A stretch of 57,511 nucleotides of DNA from Photorhabdus cinerea (GTDB lineage Bacteria; Pseudomonadota; Gammaproteobacteria; Enterobacterales; Enterobacteriaceae). How positions within the stretch are numbered: the stretch's first letter is position 1; each line of letters starts with the position of its first letter. Of the stretch, positions 27,009 to 36,730 are shown piece by piece. The notes under the pieces were generated by a model. That model was not told the DNA's origin, did no database searches, and saw nothing but the letters and a program-made list of their open reading frames with translations. A program made the position numbers and the translations under genes. The DNA lies in contig NZ_PUJW01000026.1 in assembly GCF_011189575.1 (NCBI RefSeq), forward strand, positions 1-57,511, written 5' to 3'.

Positions 27009-30000
27009 ATGAATACTTCCAATATCAAAAAATACGCTCCTCTGGCACGAACCCAGTTCTGTCATGCCATTACTCAAAAGCTCATATCGTTAGGGATTAG
27101 CGTTGATAAAAACGGTGACTTACAGATTGCCGATATGACTAAAATAGGCGATCGGGTTCGTTTTGGTCGCTATGAATACCCTAAAACGGTATTGGCGCTT
27201 CGTAATCGATTGGTTGAGCGTTCGCATGTACAGGGTTATACCCAGTTAATTGAACATGTTGCCTACACTTGGTTTAATCGCCTATGCGCTATTCGTTACA
27301 TGGAGCTACATGGATATCTGGATCATGGCTTCCGTGTACTATCTCATCCTATAGATCCTATTGGTTTTGAGGTGTTAGCGCATGTTCCAGAGGTCGTCAG
27401 GAGCCTGGAGTTAAGCAATCCTCAGCGGCTGGTAGAGATGAAACTGGCGGGCGATCAGGATGAAGCGTTGTATCGCGAGCTATTGTTAGGGCAGTGTCAT
27501 TTCTTGCATAAGGCTATGCCGTTCCTGTTTGACTCGCTAAATGATGAAACTGAGCTGCTGCTGCCGGATAATTTGACGCGTACTGACTCTATCCTGCGCG
27601 GGCTGGTGGACAGTATTCCTGAAGAGGACTGGAAACAGGTAGAGATCATCGGCTGGTTATATCAGTTTTACATCTCTGAAAGAAAAGAGCAGGTTATTGG
27701 TAAAGTCGTGAAGAGCGAAGATATTCCCGCAGCCACTCAGCTGTTTACCCCTAATTGGATCGTGCAGTATCTGGTGCAAAACTCCGTAGGTCGCCAATGG
27801 CTACAAACCTATCCTGACTCTTCGCTCAAGGAGTGCATGGCATACTATATTGAACCCGCAGAGCAGATTGCCGAAGTGCAGGTGCAGTTAGCGACAATGA
27901 CACCAAATAGCATTGAACCTGAGAGTATTAAAGTACTTGATCCTGCGTGTGGTTCCGGCCACATCCTCATCGAAGCCTATAACGTGCTGAAGCGAATATA
28001 TGAGGAGCGTGGATACCGCAGCCGTGAAATTCCGCGGTTAATTCTGGAAAATAATCTCTTTGGTCTGGATATTGATGATCGTGCTGTTCAGCTCTCAGGC
28101 TTTGTGTTGTTAATGATGGCGCGTCAAGACGATCGCCGTATCTTTACCCGTGATATTCGCCTGAATGTATTGTCGTTGCAGGAAAGCTCCCAGCTAAATA
28201 TCCCAGCTTTGTGGCAGGGGATTAACTTGCATCAACAAAGCTGTACCGGTAGTACTGTTGATATGTTTGCTCAGAGCAATATCAGCACTAATAGCCAAGG
28301 TGCTGAATATCAATTGCTGGAAAGGACGTTAGCGTTATTTACGCAGGCAAAAACCTTTGGTTCATTGATTCAGGTTCCGCAGCAGGATGAGGAAGCATTG
28401 AAAGTATTGTTACGACAGCTCATTGAGTTGGAAGCGAGTGGTGATACTCATCAGAAAGAGGCGGTGCATATCCTTATTCCTTTTATCCATCAGGCATGGT
28501 TGCTAGCGCAGCGCTATGATGTGGTGGTAGCGAATCCGCCGTATATGGGCAAGAAGGGAATGAACGGTGATCTGAGAGAATTTGCCAGGAAACAGTTCCC
28601 TGACAGTAAGTCAGATTTGTTTGCAATGTTTATGCAGCATGCATTTAGTCTGTTGAAGGTGCATGGTTTTAATGCTCAAGTGAATATGCAGTCGTGGATG
28701 TTTCTATCTAGCTACGAGGCACTACGTGAGTGGCTGCTGGATACTAAGATTTTTGTCACTATGGCACATCTAGGCTCTCGAGCATTTGGGCAGATTTCGG
28801 GAGAGGTGGTTCAGACTACGGCTTGGATAATGAGTAAATATCATATTGATGGTTATCTGCCGGTATTTTTCCGTTTGATTGAAGGAGGAGAGGAAGAGAA
28901 AAAAAGTCTTTTAATAGAAAAGAAAAACCGTTTTGATAAAGTTAAACAGGATAGCTTCAGACAAATCCCAGGAGTACCGATTGCGTACTGGATCTCTACG
29001 GGATTAATGAATCTTTTTAAAAATAACTTACCTATGGAACACTATGCGGATATAGGTGCTGGGCTAAGTACAGGAAATAATGATCGATTTCTTAAGATGT
29101 GGACAGAGATTAATCATTTGAATAGAGATTGGGTCCCTTGTCAAAAAGGTGGATCGTATAGGAAGTGGTATGGTAATAATGAATTTGTGATTGATTGGGG
29201 GAATAATGGTGAAAAATTAAAGAAATTCAAAGGGTCTATTTTAAGAAATGTCCATAATTATTTTAGGGAAGGGATTTCATGGACTAGAGTGTCTAGTGCA
29301 AGTACCGCTTTTAGATATTTTGAAGATGGTTTTATTTTTGAATCGACTGGCCCTGGCTTTTTTCCAAAAGAAAACGATAAGAGAGCACTATACTTCTTTG
29401 CTGGGTTATTAAATTCAAAACTCGCAACAGTATTATTGGAATTTATTGCACCTACATTAGATTTTCTAAGTGGACATATTGCTAAACTGCCTTGTCTTCA
29501 AGGAAATTGGGTTGATGTTATTGCTGAAAATTCATCTAAACTAATTAAAATTGCTAAAGAGGATTGGGATAGCTATGAGATTTCCTGGGATTTCAAACAA
29601 AATCCCATGGTGGGAAATAATGAAAGGATGCTGCTATCAGCATATAAAAGAATTAGAACTCACTTTTCAAATAATATAGAAATAATGAGAGATCTTGAGT
29701 TTGAAAATAATTCTGTCATTGTGAAAAGTAATTCATTAGAGCAAGATATCTGCGTTGATATCTCTTTAAATGAGATAACATTGACATGTAATCCACATTA
29801 TCGTTACGGTAACGAATCAACAGAGCTAGAACTGGAAAATCGTTTCCAATCCGACACCTTAGCCGAGCTTATCAGCTATATCATCGGCTGCATGATGGGT
29901 CGCTACTCTCTCGATCGAGAAGGTTTAGTTTATGCTCATGCTGGTAACCAAGGTTTTGCTGAATTAGTAACACAAGGTGCCTATAAAACTTTCCCGGCAG

Positions 30001-30632
30001 ATAACGACGGCATTCTTCCACTGATGGCTTCCGACTGGTTTGATGGTGATGTCACTGTGCGGGTGCGTGAGTTTGTTCGTAAAGTTTGGGGCGAGGATTA
30101 TCTACAAGAAAACCTCGATTTTATCGCCAAAAGCCTATATTTGTACGTTATCAAAGAGAAACGCGGTGAATCTTCACTGGATACCATCCGTCGTTATCTT
30201 TCTATCCAGTTCTGGAAAGATCACCTCAAAACCTACAAAAAACGCCCGATTTATTGGTTGTTCAGCTCCGGTAAAGAAAAGGCATTTGAATGTTTGGTAT
30301 ACCTGCATCGATATAATGACTCCACGCTGGCGCGTATGCGTACCGAATACGTTGTGCCGCTGTTGGCGCGCTATCAAAGTAATATTGATCTCCTGCAAGA
30401 ACAGCGCAAGGGGGTATCATCTGCGGCTGAAATTAATCTCTTGAAGAAAAGACAGGAAGGTTTCACTAGAAAATTTAATGAGCTGCGCAGTTTTGACGAT
30501 CGTCTGCGCCACTATACTGATATGAGAATTACACTTGATCTGGATGATGGCGTTAAGGTTAATTATGGCAAGTTTGGTGACTTGCTGGCGGATGTGAAAG
30601 TGATCACGGGTAATCCACCGGAGGTAGCGTAA
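27009..30632 (+). CDS. pglX: BREX adenine-specific methyltransferase PglX
   Basis: 1207 aa, starting at ATG 27009 with AAGGA at 26998-27002; a TTG two codons earlier is rejected. SAM-binding motif I DPACGSGH lies near residue 310 and the catalytic NPPY (ANPPYMGKKGM) near 507, as in N6-adenine methyltransferases. PglX marks a non-palindromic site in host DNA and gives the system its specificity. Bases from about 28850 to 29800 (residues about 615-930, the expected target-recognition part) are clearly more AT-rich, with AGA/ATA codons, than both flanks, which suggests exchange of the recognition domain. It overlaps pglZ (TAATG). Confidence 0.95.
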   Translation: MNTSNIKKYAPLARTQFCHAITQKLISLGISVDKNGDLQIADMTKIGDRVRFGRYEYPKTVLALRNRLVERSHVQGYTQLIEHVAYTWFNRLCAIRYMELHGYLDHGFRVLSHPIDPIGFEVLAHVPEVVRSLELSNPQRLVEMKLAGDQDEALYRELLLGQCHFLHKAMPFLFDSLNDETELLLPDNLTRTDSILRGLVDSIPEEDWKQVEIIGWLYQFYISERKEQVIGKVVKSEDIPAATQLFTPNWIVQYLVQNSVGRQWLQTYPDSSLKECMAYYIEPAEQIAEVQVQLATMTPNSIEPESIKVLDPACGSGHILIEAYNVLKRIYEERGYRSREIPRLILENNLFGLDIDDRAVQLSGFVLLMMARQDDRRIFTRDIRLNVLSLQESSQLNIPALWQGINLHQQSCTGSTVDMFAQSNISTNSQGAEYQLLERTLALFTQAKTFGSLIQVPQQDEEALKVLLRQLIELEASGDTHQKEAVHILIPFIHQAWLLAQRYDVVVANPPYMGKKGMNGDLREFARKQFPDSKSDLFAMFMQHAFSLLKVHGFNAQVNMQSWMFLSSYEALREWLLDTKIFVTMAHLGSRAFGQISGEVVQTTAWIMSKYHIDGYLPVFFRLIEGGEEEKKSLLIEKKNRFDKVKQDSFRQIPGVPIAYWISTGLMNLFKNNLPMEHYADIGAGLSTGNNDRFLKMWTEINHLNRDWVPCQKGGSYRKWYGNNEFVIDWGNNGEKLKKFKGSILRNVHNYFREGISWTRVSSASTAFRYFEDGFIFESTGPGFFPKENDKRALYFFAGLLNSKLATVLLEFIAPTLDFLSGHIAKLPCLQGNWVDVIAENSSKLIKIAKEDWDSYEISWDFKQNPMVGNNERMLLSAYKRIRTHFSNNIEIMRDLEFENNSVIVKSNSLEQDICVDISLNEITLTCNPHYRYGNESTELELENRFQSDTLAELISYIIGCMMGRYSLDREGLVYAHAGNQGFAELVTQGAYKTFPADNDGILPLMASDWFDGDVTVRVREFVRKVWGEDYLQENLDFIAKSLYLYVIKEKRGESSLDTIRRYLSIQFWKDHLKTYKKRPIYWLFSSGKEKAFECLVYLHRYNDSTLARMRTEYVVPLLARYQSNIDLLQEQRKGVSSAAEINLLKKRQEGFTRKFNELRSFDDRLRHYTDMRITLDLDDGVKVNYGKFGDLLADVKVITGNPPEVA

Positions 30633-33232
30633 TGCAACAGGCAGATTTACTTCGCAGGCTCATGGACCACTTTACCCATCACCGTATCGTGTTTTGGTAC
30701 GATCCGAAGCAACATTTTAGTGAAGTACTGCCTAAGCTTGATCTGGACGGTATCTTTGTACTGAATATGCACGGTGCCTCATTACTGGCAACTAAAAAAC
30801 TGATCGAACTTGATCAACCAGAACAAAAGTTCTTACTGTATTTTGCTTATGAGCGTCCCGTGCGTGAGTTAGATTGGTTGCTGGACATTCGTCTCTACAG
30901 CAGCGAGTTCCATGCTGATCATGCCGCGATGATCCTTAGCGATTTGAAGATCCCTCAATCAGGACTACGTGAATATATTCAACGTCGTCAGGATTTCTTC
31001 TCAGTGAATACTCGCACTCAGACGTTAAAACGCTGGATCACGGAAGATGAATCTGAAGACTCGTTGGATAAAAAAATGCTAGCGGTAGTCGTTGGGGCTA
31101 ACTCATTCGAAACGAAAGAAATTCTCTTTAACCTGTTGCAGCAATATGCCCGCCAACATAAGGATGAAGAAGATAGCGCGCTTGAAAACACGTTAGCGGT
31201 GATGGAGCATTTGAAATTAGTTCCGGTACTTTGGTGGTTGTTGGAACAAGAAATGAGCTACCAGAATGAAAAGCCATTGCTGGATGATTTTATCCTTAAA
31301 TTATTTTGTACTGATCTTTGGTTACAAGGTGACAAAGCGCATAGAGATTGGCTCAGCAATAATGTATTACCCACGGCAGCGGGCAAGTCTTCGGCTTTAG
31401 CATTTATGGTTGGTTGGCGTGCTGATCGCCGTTTTAGTGAAGATTACGATTTTATTGCGGATCAGCTAGCCGGAAAATTTGATCTGATTGCGCATTATCG
31501 TCACAGCTCTCCCTATGCTCTGCAAGAGTGTGAAACCTTTGAAGCTATCGAACAATTTATTATTAAAGCTTTGGTTACGCAGTTACTGGAAGAAAACACC
31601 ACATTGGATCGCGTGATGTTTAAAAATTTGCTGTCACAGCGTCTGGCCGCCCATTGGTGCCAAACGCGGCCAGAGTATCATGCGATTTATCAAGCTCTGC
31701 GACATGCGGAACGTTTGCTGAATTTACGTAATCTCCATATTGATGGTTTTAAATATCCTGATTCTTCATCTCTGTGGAAGGCATATACCACGGAGATTTA
31801 TCGCTTTGATCAAGCCTATCGCCTCTTTAATGAGCAAGCAATGTTAGTTCATAGCAAAGGTGCGGATATTCTGCGAAACCTCGACGAGCATATTGAGGCG
31901 CTTTATACCAACTGGTATTTAGCTGAGTTGAGTCGTGAATGGAACCGATTACTGGATGGTGAACAAAGAATCCATAGCTGGGAATTCAGCGGGATACCAT
32001 TACAGCGGAACTTCTATCGCGACGTTGTGAAGCGTGAGTTGAGTACCTCTCAGGTCAAACGCGTGTTTGTGATCATCTCTGATGCTCTACGTTATGAAGT
32101 CGCTCAAGAATTGGCGAGTTTGATTAATTGCGAAAAACGTTTTAGTGCCGAGTTGCGTTCTCAAACAAGTGTGTTGCCAAGTTATACTCAATTAGGCATG
32201 GCGGCACTATTACCACATAGAGAACTGAGTTATTTACCCGATAACTCAGGTGTCGTTTACGCCGATGGGCTGTCGACACAGGGCATTGCTAATCGAGATG
32301 CAATTTTGCGCAAAGTTAACGGCATTGCGGTCAGTGCTAACGAATTGTTTAATTGGAATAATAGCGAAGGGCGCGACACAGTACGTAATGCAGAAATAGT
32401 TTATATCTGGCATGACACCATTGACGCGATTGGTGATAAAGGGGCAACAGAAGAAAAAACCTTTGAAGCCTGCCGAAAAGCGATCAATGAGTTGAAAGAT
32501 TTGGTTGCTCGAGTGATTAACCGTTTGAATGCTACCCGTGTTTATATTACTGCCGATCATGGTTTCTTATTCCAGCAGCAACCGCTCTCTGAAACAGATA
32601 AAACTAAACTTCAGATCAAGCCTGAAAACACAATTGAGGCAAAGAAGCGCTTTATCATCGGCCATCAGCTGCCAGATGACGCGTTCTGTTGGCATGGTAG
32701 ATTGTCTGATACGGGAGGCAGTAGTGATGACAGCGAATTCTTGTTGCCTAAAGGTATACAGCGTTTTCATTTTACCGGTGGGGCACGCTTCGCTCACGGC
32801 GGAGCAATGCTGCAAGAGATTTGTGTACCCATATTACAGGTGAAAACCTTGCAAAAAGCGCAGGTGGAAAGACGACAACAGCGACTAGTGGGAGTTGTGG
32901 CGAAAAGCCAACATATTAAATTAGTCAGCAATATTGACAAGGTAAGTTTTATTCAGACTGAGCCGGTTAACGAACAATATCGTGCACGCCAACTCACTAT
33001 CTATATTGTTGATTCAGGAAACCATGTCGTCTCAGCCAAAGAGACGGTGAATTTTGATAGTGATAATCATGGTATGGATCAGCGTGTGCGAGATGTTACG
33101 CTGAAACTTACGGGTAAGCGGTTTGACCGCCGACATAGTTATACGTTAATTCTGGAAGATAGCGAAACCCAGACGCATTTTAGCCGTTATGCGGTGACTA
33201 TTGATCTTGCCATTCAGGATGATTTTTTTTAA
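30632..33232 (+). CDS. pglZ: BREX alkaline-phosphatase-like PglZ
   Basis: 866 aa, type A PglZ. The metal-site motifs of the alkaline phosphatase superfamily are visible: VFVIISDALRYE near residue 480 and VYITADHGFLF near 640. It starts one base inside the pglX stop. In type 1 BREX the next gene is normally brxL (Lon-like). Here the frame ends at TAA 33232 and no brxL follows. The C-terminal FSRYAVTIDLAIQDDFF ending is family-typical, so the protein is probably complete. Confidence 0.94.
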   Translation: MQQADLLRRLMDHFTHHRIVFWYDPKQHFSEVLPKLDLDGIFVLNMHGASLLATKKLIELDQPEQKFLLYFAYERPVRELDWLLDIRLYSSEFHADHAAMILSDLKIPQSGLREYIQRRQDFFSVNTRTQTLKRWITEDESEDSLDKKMLAVVVGANSFETKEILFNLLQQYARQHKDEEDSALENTLAVMEHLKLVPVLWWLLEQEMSYQNEKPLLDDFILKLFCTDLWLQGDKAHRDWLSNNVLPTAAGKSSALAFMVGWRADRRFSEDYDFIADQLAGKFDLIAHYRHSSPYALQECETFEAIEQFIIKALVTQLLEENTTLDRVMFKNLLSQRLAAHWCQTRPEYHAIYQALRHAERLLNLRNLHIDGFKYPDSSSLWKAYTTEIYRFDQAYRLFNEQAMLVHSKGADILRNLDEHIEALYTNWYLAELSREWNRLLDGEQRIHSWEFSGIPLQRNFYRDVVKRELSTSQVKRVFVIISDALRYEVAQELASLINCEKRFSAELRSQTSVLPSYTQLGMAALLPHRELSYLPDNSGVVYADGLSTQGIANRDAILRKVNGIAVSANELFNWNNSEGRDTVRNAEIVYIWHDTIDAIGDKGATEEKTFEACRKAINELKDLVARVINRLNATRVYITADHGFLFQQQPLSETDKTKLQIKPENTIEAKKRFIIGHQLPDDAFCWHGRLSDTGGSSDDSEFLLPKGIQRFHFTGGARFAHGGAMLQEICVPILQVKTLQKAQVERRQQRLVGVVAKSQHIKLVSNIDKVSFIQTEPVNEQYRARQLTIYIVDSGNHVVSAKETVNFDSDNHGMDQRVRDVTLKLTGKRFDRRHSYTLILEDSETQTHFSRYAVTIDLAIQDDFF

Positions 33233-33410
33233 CAAAACTGTGGAGTTCTCTCCTCTAAATTCTTTTGTTTTGTATTCCAACGACCCCGTAAAACCCTTCG
33301 GCCTTTTCGCCTTATTCCCCCGTCCACATTGGTCGGAGGTTTATGGCGGCTTTCGCTAAAAATAACTATATTCTATAATTAATTCTTATGCTTATTATGG
33401 AGCCTGCTTA
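33233..33410 (+). other. Spacer after pglZ with an in-frame open stretch
   Basis: Directly after the pglZ stop the same frame stays open for 42 more codons (to TAA at 33359-33361) and reads like protein (for example DPVKPFGLFALFPRPHW). There is no start codon with a ribosome site, so it is not called as a gene. It may be a remnant of a lost downstream gene. The last 50 bases should carry the queH promoter. Confidence 0.35.
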
Positions 33411-34079
33411 ATGGAAAACTTTGTTCGCCCTGTTTTAACGTTGCCGGATAATGCGGAACGGCTATTATTGCACTCTTGTTGTGCTCCTTGCTCTGGCGAA
33501 GTAATGGAAGCGTTGCATGTCTCTGGAATTGATTACACCGTCTTTTTCTATAATCCTAATATTCATCCCAAACGGGAATATTTAATTCGCAAAGAAGAAA
33601 ATATCCGCTTTGCCGAACTACACAATGTGCCATTTGTTGATGCGGATTATGATAGCGACAACTGGTTCGAACGCGCTAAAGGCATGGAGTGGGAGCCAGA
33701 AAGAGGCGTTCGTTGCACTATGTGTTTTGACATGCGTTTTGAGCGCACAGCTTTGTATGCTTATGAAAATAATTTCAGCGTTATTTCAAGTTCTCTGGGG
33801 ATTTCTCGCTGGAAAAATATGCAGCAAATAAATGATTGCGGAAAACGCGCTGCAAGCCAATATCCGGGGATTGAATACTGGGATTATAACTGGCGTAAGC
33901 AAGGTGGATCGGCTCGGATGATTGAAATCAGTAAACGGGAAAGATTTTATCAGCAAGAATATTGTGGTTGTATCTATTCATTGCGTGACAGCAATAAGCA
34001 CCGTAAGTCTCAGGGGCGGGATATTATCAGGATTGGTGTTAAATATTATGGTGATGATGACACAGAAGGAGCTTGTTAA
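33411..34079 (+). CDS. queH: Epoxyqueuosine reductase QueH
   Basis: 222 aa of the QueH (former DUF208) family, which makes queuosine from epoxyqueuosine in tRNA wobble positions and is an alternative to QueG. Cysteines fit the Fe-S and active-site pattern: HSCCAPCSG (Cys23, 24, 27), RCTMCFDMRFERTA (Cys102, 105) and YCGCIYS (Cys185, 187). Also FFYNPNIHPKREYLIRKEE and SSLGISRWKN. It stands alone between BREX and a strong terminator. Its relation to BREX is positional only. Confidence 0.92.
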   Translation: MENFVRPVLTLPDNAERLLLHSCCAPCSGEVMEALHVSGIDYTVFFYNPNIHPKREYLIRKEENIRFAELHNVPFVDADYDSDNWFERAKGMEWEPERGVRCTMCFDMRFERTALYAYENNFSVISSSLGISRWKNMQQINDCGKRAASQYPGIEYWDYNWRKQGGSARMIEISKRERFYQQEYCGCIYSLRDSNKHRKSQGRDIIRIGVKYYGDDDTEGAC

Positions 34080-34100
34080 GCTTTTCACTTTAATAGGTTG

Positions 34101-34119
34101 AGGGGGGATTTTCCCCCCT
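34101..34119 (+). terminator. Terminator after queH
   Basis: GGGGGGA/TCCCCCC stem extended by an A-T pair, loop TTT, 22 bases past the queH stop and facing the convergent small gene. It has a very GC-rich stem but a weak U-tract; a bidirectional role is likely. Confidence 0.65.
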
Positions 34120-34161
34120 GAATTTATGGTCATTACACTATCAAATCGGTGTTATAACCAC

Positions 34162-34395
34162 TTAATGAGTCTTCTTCGTTTCTTTTGTCTTTTCTGTCAT
34201 TACGTTATGATGAGAATGTTTTGGTGTAGCTTTGCCTGATTTCTTTTCATGTTGGTCTGCTTTTTTCTCCATATGGGAAGATGTCACTTTAGCATTGGCA
34301 TCCGAGGATTGAGTCATAGGTGTGGCGGGAGCAGCTAATACCGCGCCAGAAAATAATAGTGATAATACAGTTACAGATAAGCTTAAACGTGTCAT
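34162..34395 (-). CDS. Small Asr-like exported basic protein
   Basis: 77 aa: signal peptide (MTRLSLSVTVLSLLFSGAVLAA, 22 aa), then a short low-complexity mature part rich in Lys, His, Thr and Glu (EKKADQHEKKSGKATPKHSHH). Composition and architecture resemble acid-shock protein Asr, a periplasmic intrinsically disordered chaperone-like protein, but it is shorter and lacks the long Ala/Lys/His repeats. AGGAC lies at suitable spacing before the ATG. Acid induction is inferred only from resemblance. Confidence 0.6.
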   Translation of the reverse strand: MTRLSLSVTVLSLLFSGAVLAAPATPMTQSSDANAKVTSSHMEKKADQHEKKSGKATPKHSHHNVMTEKTKETKKTH

Positions 34396-34488
34396 GATGA
34401 TTGTCCTATTTTTAACTTTGTTTCACTTGCTGGATATACATCTTAAGCGACTGATAAGCTGCTCGATATTCCAGATTTATTTCTAATG

Positions 34489-34510
34489 CACAACCGAGTA
34501 TACGGTTGTG
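34489..34510. promoter_or_regulatory. Inverted repeat upstream of the Asr-like gene
   Basis: Perfect 8-bp arms CACAACCG / CGGTTGTG around AGTATA, about 95 bases upstream of the Asr-like start. No T-run follows on either strand, so a protein-binding site is more plausible than a terminator. Confidence 0.4.
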
Positions 34511-34722
34511 AACATTAATTCTGCAAATTTAAGATATTATATTTTAATGGTTTGTTGAATAATCGTTGAATTTTTCTCTTTTATTGAATTCTTTTTGATT
34601 AGTGAAGGTATCTTCAATAGCTAAGTCATAAGCAGTTATTTCCAGTGATGTAACCAATGATCAGATATTCATGAAATTATTTATTAGAAGGTTGAGTCTA
34701 TTTTATATCAGTAAGATTTTAA

Positions 34723-34755
34723 AATCAGTCATTATATAATAAATAATGACTGATT
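34723..34755. promoter_or_regulatory. 13-bp inverted repeat in the chitinase upstream region
   Basis: AATCAGTCATTAT (34723-34735) pairs perfectly with ATAATGACTGATT (34743-34755) around a seven-base loop. It is too far from any stop codon to be an obvious terminator. It could be an operator for a dimeric regulator or the end of an unannotated transcript. Confidence 0.4.
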
Positions 34756-35111
34756 ATGATAAGTTGAAATTCATCGCTAATAAAATATTCTGGTGATAAT
34801 CAATTAACCGGAATTAAAATTAGTAAGATTATTGTTAAATAATACAATTTTATTGAAATGTCAGTGATGTTTTATAAATAATTTCTACTGAGTTGGTAGT
34901 AAGTGGTAAAAATTGAACTATTATAAAACTGGTGTATTTGAATAACCAATAAAACATGGTAATAATTACATCACAGTCTATAGTAACGCATTGAACGTAT
35001 TAACGCTCTATTAGGGAAAAGTCATTACCGTCCGTGATAAAAGGCAATGAATTGTCATAACAACTGTTGCTGTCGTCAGGAAAATAATGTTAACCGAGTG
35101 GAGATGAAAGT

Positions 35112-36698
35112 ATGTCTAAGTACAAGGTAAATCGATGTTTATTAGCAAGTGCAATATTATTCTCTCTAATTTCAGAAAATACGATTGCCGCCAATCCTGA
35201 AATATCTGCATATTATTTGAGTGGACCTGCTGCGCAAATTGGTACTCAAGAATATTATGCTAGCCTTGATAATTTTAAAAAATTAAGCAGTGACATTGCT
35301 AAGAATAAGAGTAACTTTAATACGCTGGTATTATCTTTTGTACAACCCAGTCTTGTTAATTATGAGAAAAATAGCCTGAAATGTACGGGATTGTTTGGTT
35401 ATACCTGTACCCCAGGCCAAATAATCAGTGCAAAATCTGCTAAAAATGCTGCATCAGACTTTGTCAGATTAAAGGGCATTATTGCTGATTTAAAATCTCA
35501 TGGAGTAAATACCTATATTGCTGTAGGGGGATGGAATTTCAGTTGTCATCCGAAAATTTATGACATTACTGCTGATAAAAAAGACGCTTGTGGTAATGAA
35601 CCCGGGGCAGTCTATGATATTTTCCCCAATCCCCTGACTAAAATCTCCCGATTTGACAGCCCAATTATGGGTAAAGCAGCAGATAATGCATACAGAAATA
35701 TTGTGAATTTGGCTGCCAATTTAGGCGTCGTGGGGATTGATGTTGATTATGAGGAATTCTGGCATGCTGATATTAATGCGAAAAGCTGGAAATTAACACC
35801 TGACTTAATCAATATTCCCCCTAATAATAGTGAGAATCTGACCACATCGGCTTTAATGAAGAAGGGATTTGGTAATTATGTTTATGATGCATCAATGAAT
35901 ATTGTTCCGGGTGCAGAATTAATCCCCCGTGCAATGCCTGAAACTGTGGATAAATTCGCTGCTATTTTAAAATCTTTTTACAATTCAATTAGCGCGGTTA
36001 AGCCATCGCTTAAACTCAGTACTGCCGGCCCCGCAACGGGAGGAATCCCGAATATGTCTGCTAATTGGGGAACAGTTGCGATATATTCTAATATTTATGG
36101 TGGCGCCTGGTGGGGAGGAAATCTCTATGGTTTGATTTATAATACTGCGCTGACTTATCCTAATCTTGTCAACCGATTCAGCTACATTGGTGTGATGACC
36201 TATGATTTGAGTGAAACAGATTGTGGTGGGGATTCTCATATTCCTTGTGATCTGCCTGGTCAGGTAAAGTATTACTATAGCCAATATATTAATTGGCTTA
36301 AATCAGGTAATGAAGTTGCTATTCCTCATGTTAAGCTCAAAGGGGCGCGTAATTACGCCTTAGCTTCAATTCAACCTCAAAAATTATCGGTTTTGCCACC
36401 TATCACGGTTGGATTTGAAGTGGGTAGGCCAGCAACCGGCAATTTACCTCTCAGTAAGACTGAGCTCAATAACATATTAGACGGTACGATCAAATATGGT
36501 AAATCGGGCCTCATTATGTGGGATTTGTTTAAAAAGGAACGTTATGACGGCAGTGACTGGGAAGAGGATTGGGCAACACCTCGTGATGTTTTGTCGACTG
36601 CCTGTAAGAAAATGGGGCTGACAGGAGAACATTATAATTGCGATAGTTCTGTGCCTACTCCTGATCCTGTCCCAACTTTTACTAAGAAAAAGAATTGA
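35112..36698 (+). CDS. GH18 chitinase, secreted
   Basis: 528 aa. A signal peptide ends near ENTIAA (about residue 27). One glycoside hydrolase 18 barrel: AVGGWN (137-142, the SxGG-type strand) and catalytic DVDYE (Asp210, Asp212, Glu214 as proton donor). The aspartate three residues before Asp210 in the classical DxxDxDxE is not conserved, but the DxDxE core is intact. MTYDLSE and GLIMWDLF fit later barrel strands. The C-terminus is a Pro/Thr/Lys-rich tail; no chitin-binding domain is visible. A role against insect or fungal chitin is inferred. It is followed by a strong hairpin. Confidence 0.86.
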   Translation: MSKYKVNRCLLASAILFSLISENTIAANPEISAYYLSGPAAQIGTQEYYASLDNFKKLSSDIAKNKSNFNTLVLSFVQPSLVNYEKNSLKCTGLFGYTCTPGQIISAKSAKNAASDFVRLKGIIADLKSHGVNTYIAVGGWNFSCHPKIYDITADKKDACGNEPGAVYDIFPNPLTKISRFDSPIMGKAADNAYRNIVNLAANLGVVGIDVDYEEFWHADINAKSWKLTPDLINIPPNNSENLTTSALMKKGFGNYVYDASMNIVPGAELIPRAMPETVDKFAAILKSFYNSISAVKPSLKLSTAGPATGGIPNMSANWGTVAIYSNIYGGAWWGGNLYGLIYNTALTYPNLVNRFSYIGVMTYDLSETDCGGDSHIPCDLPGQVKYYYSQYINWLKSGNEVAIPHVKLKGARNYALASIQPQKLSVLPPITVGFEVGRPATGNLPLSKTELNNILDGTIKYGKSGLIMWDLFKKERYDGSDWEEDWATPRDVLSTACKKMGLTGEHYNCDSSVPTPDPVPTFTKKKN

Positions 36699-36730
36699 GG
36701 TTGATGTTTTATTATATTTATTCTGCGGTT

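Larger units (their letters stand above)
34396..35111. other. Intergenic region between the Asr-like gene and chitinase
   Basis: About 715 bases, AT-rich, with no gene. It contains two strong inverted repeats listed separately (34489-34510, 34723-34755). It also holds the promoter of the Asr-like gene (left) and of the chitinase (right). The chitinase start has GGAGATG about 10 bases upstream. Confidence 0.5.

Noticed and set aside
33233..33410. Truncated brxL
   Set aside because: The short open stretch has no Lon-like or Walker motifs, so brxL cannot be claimed even as a remnant.
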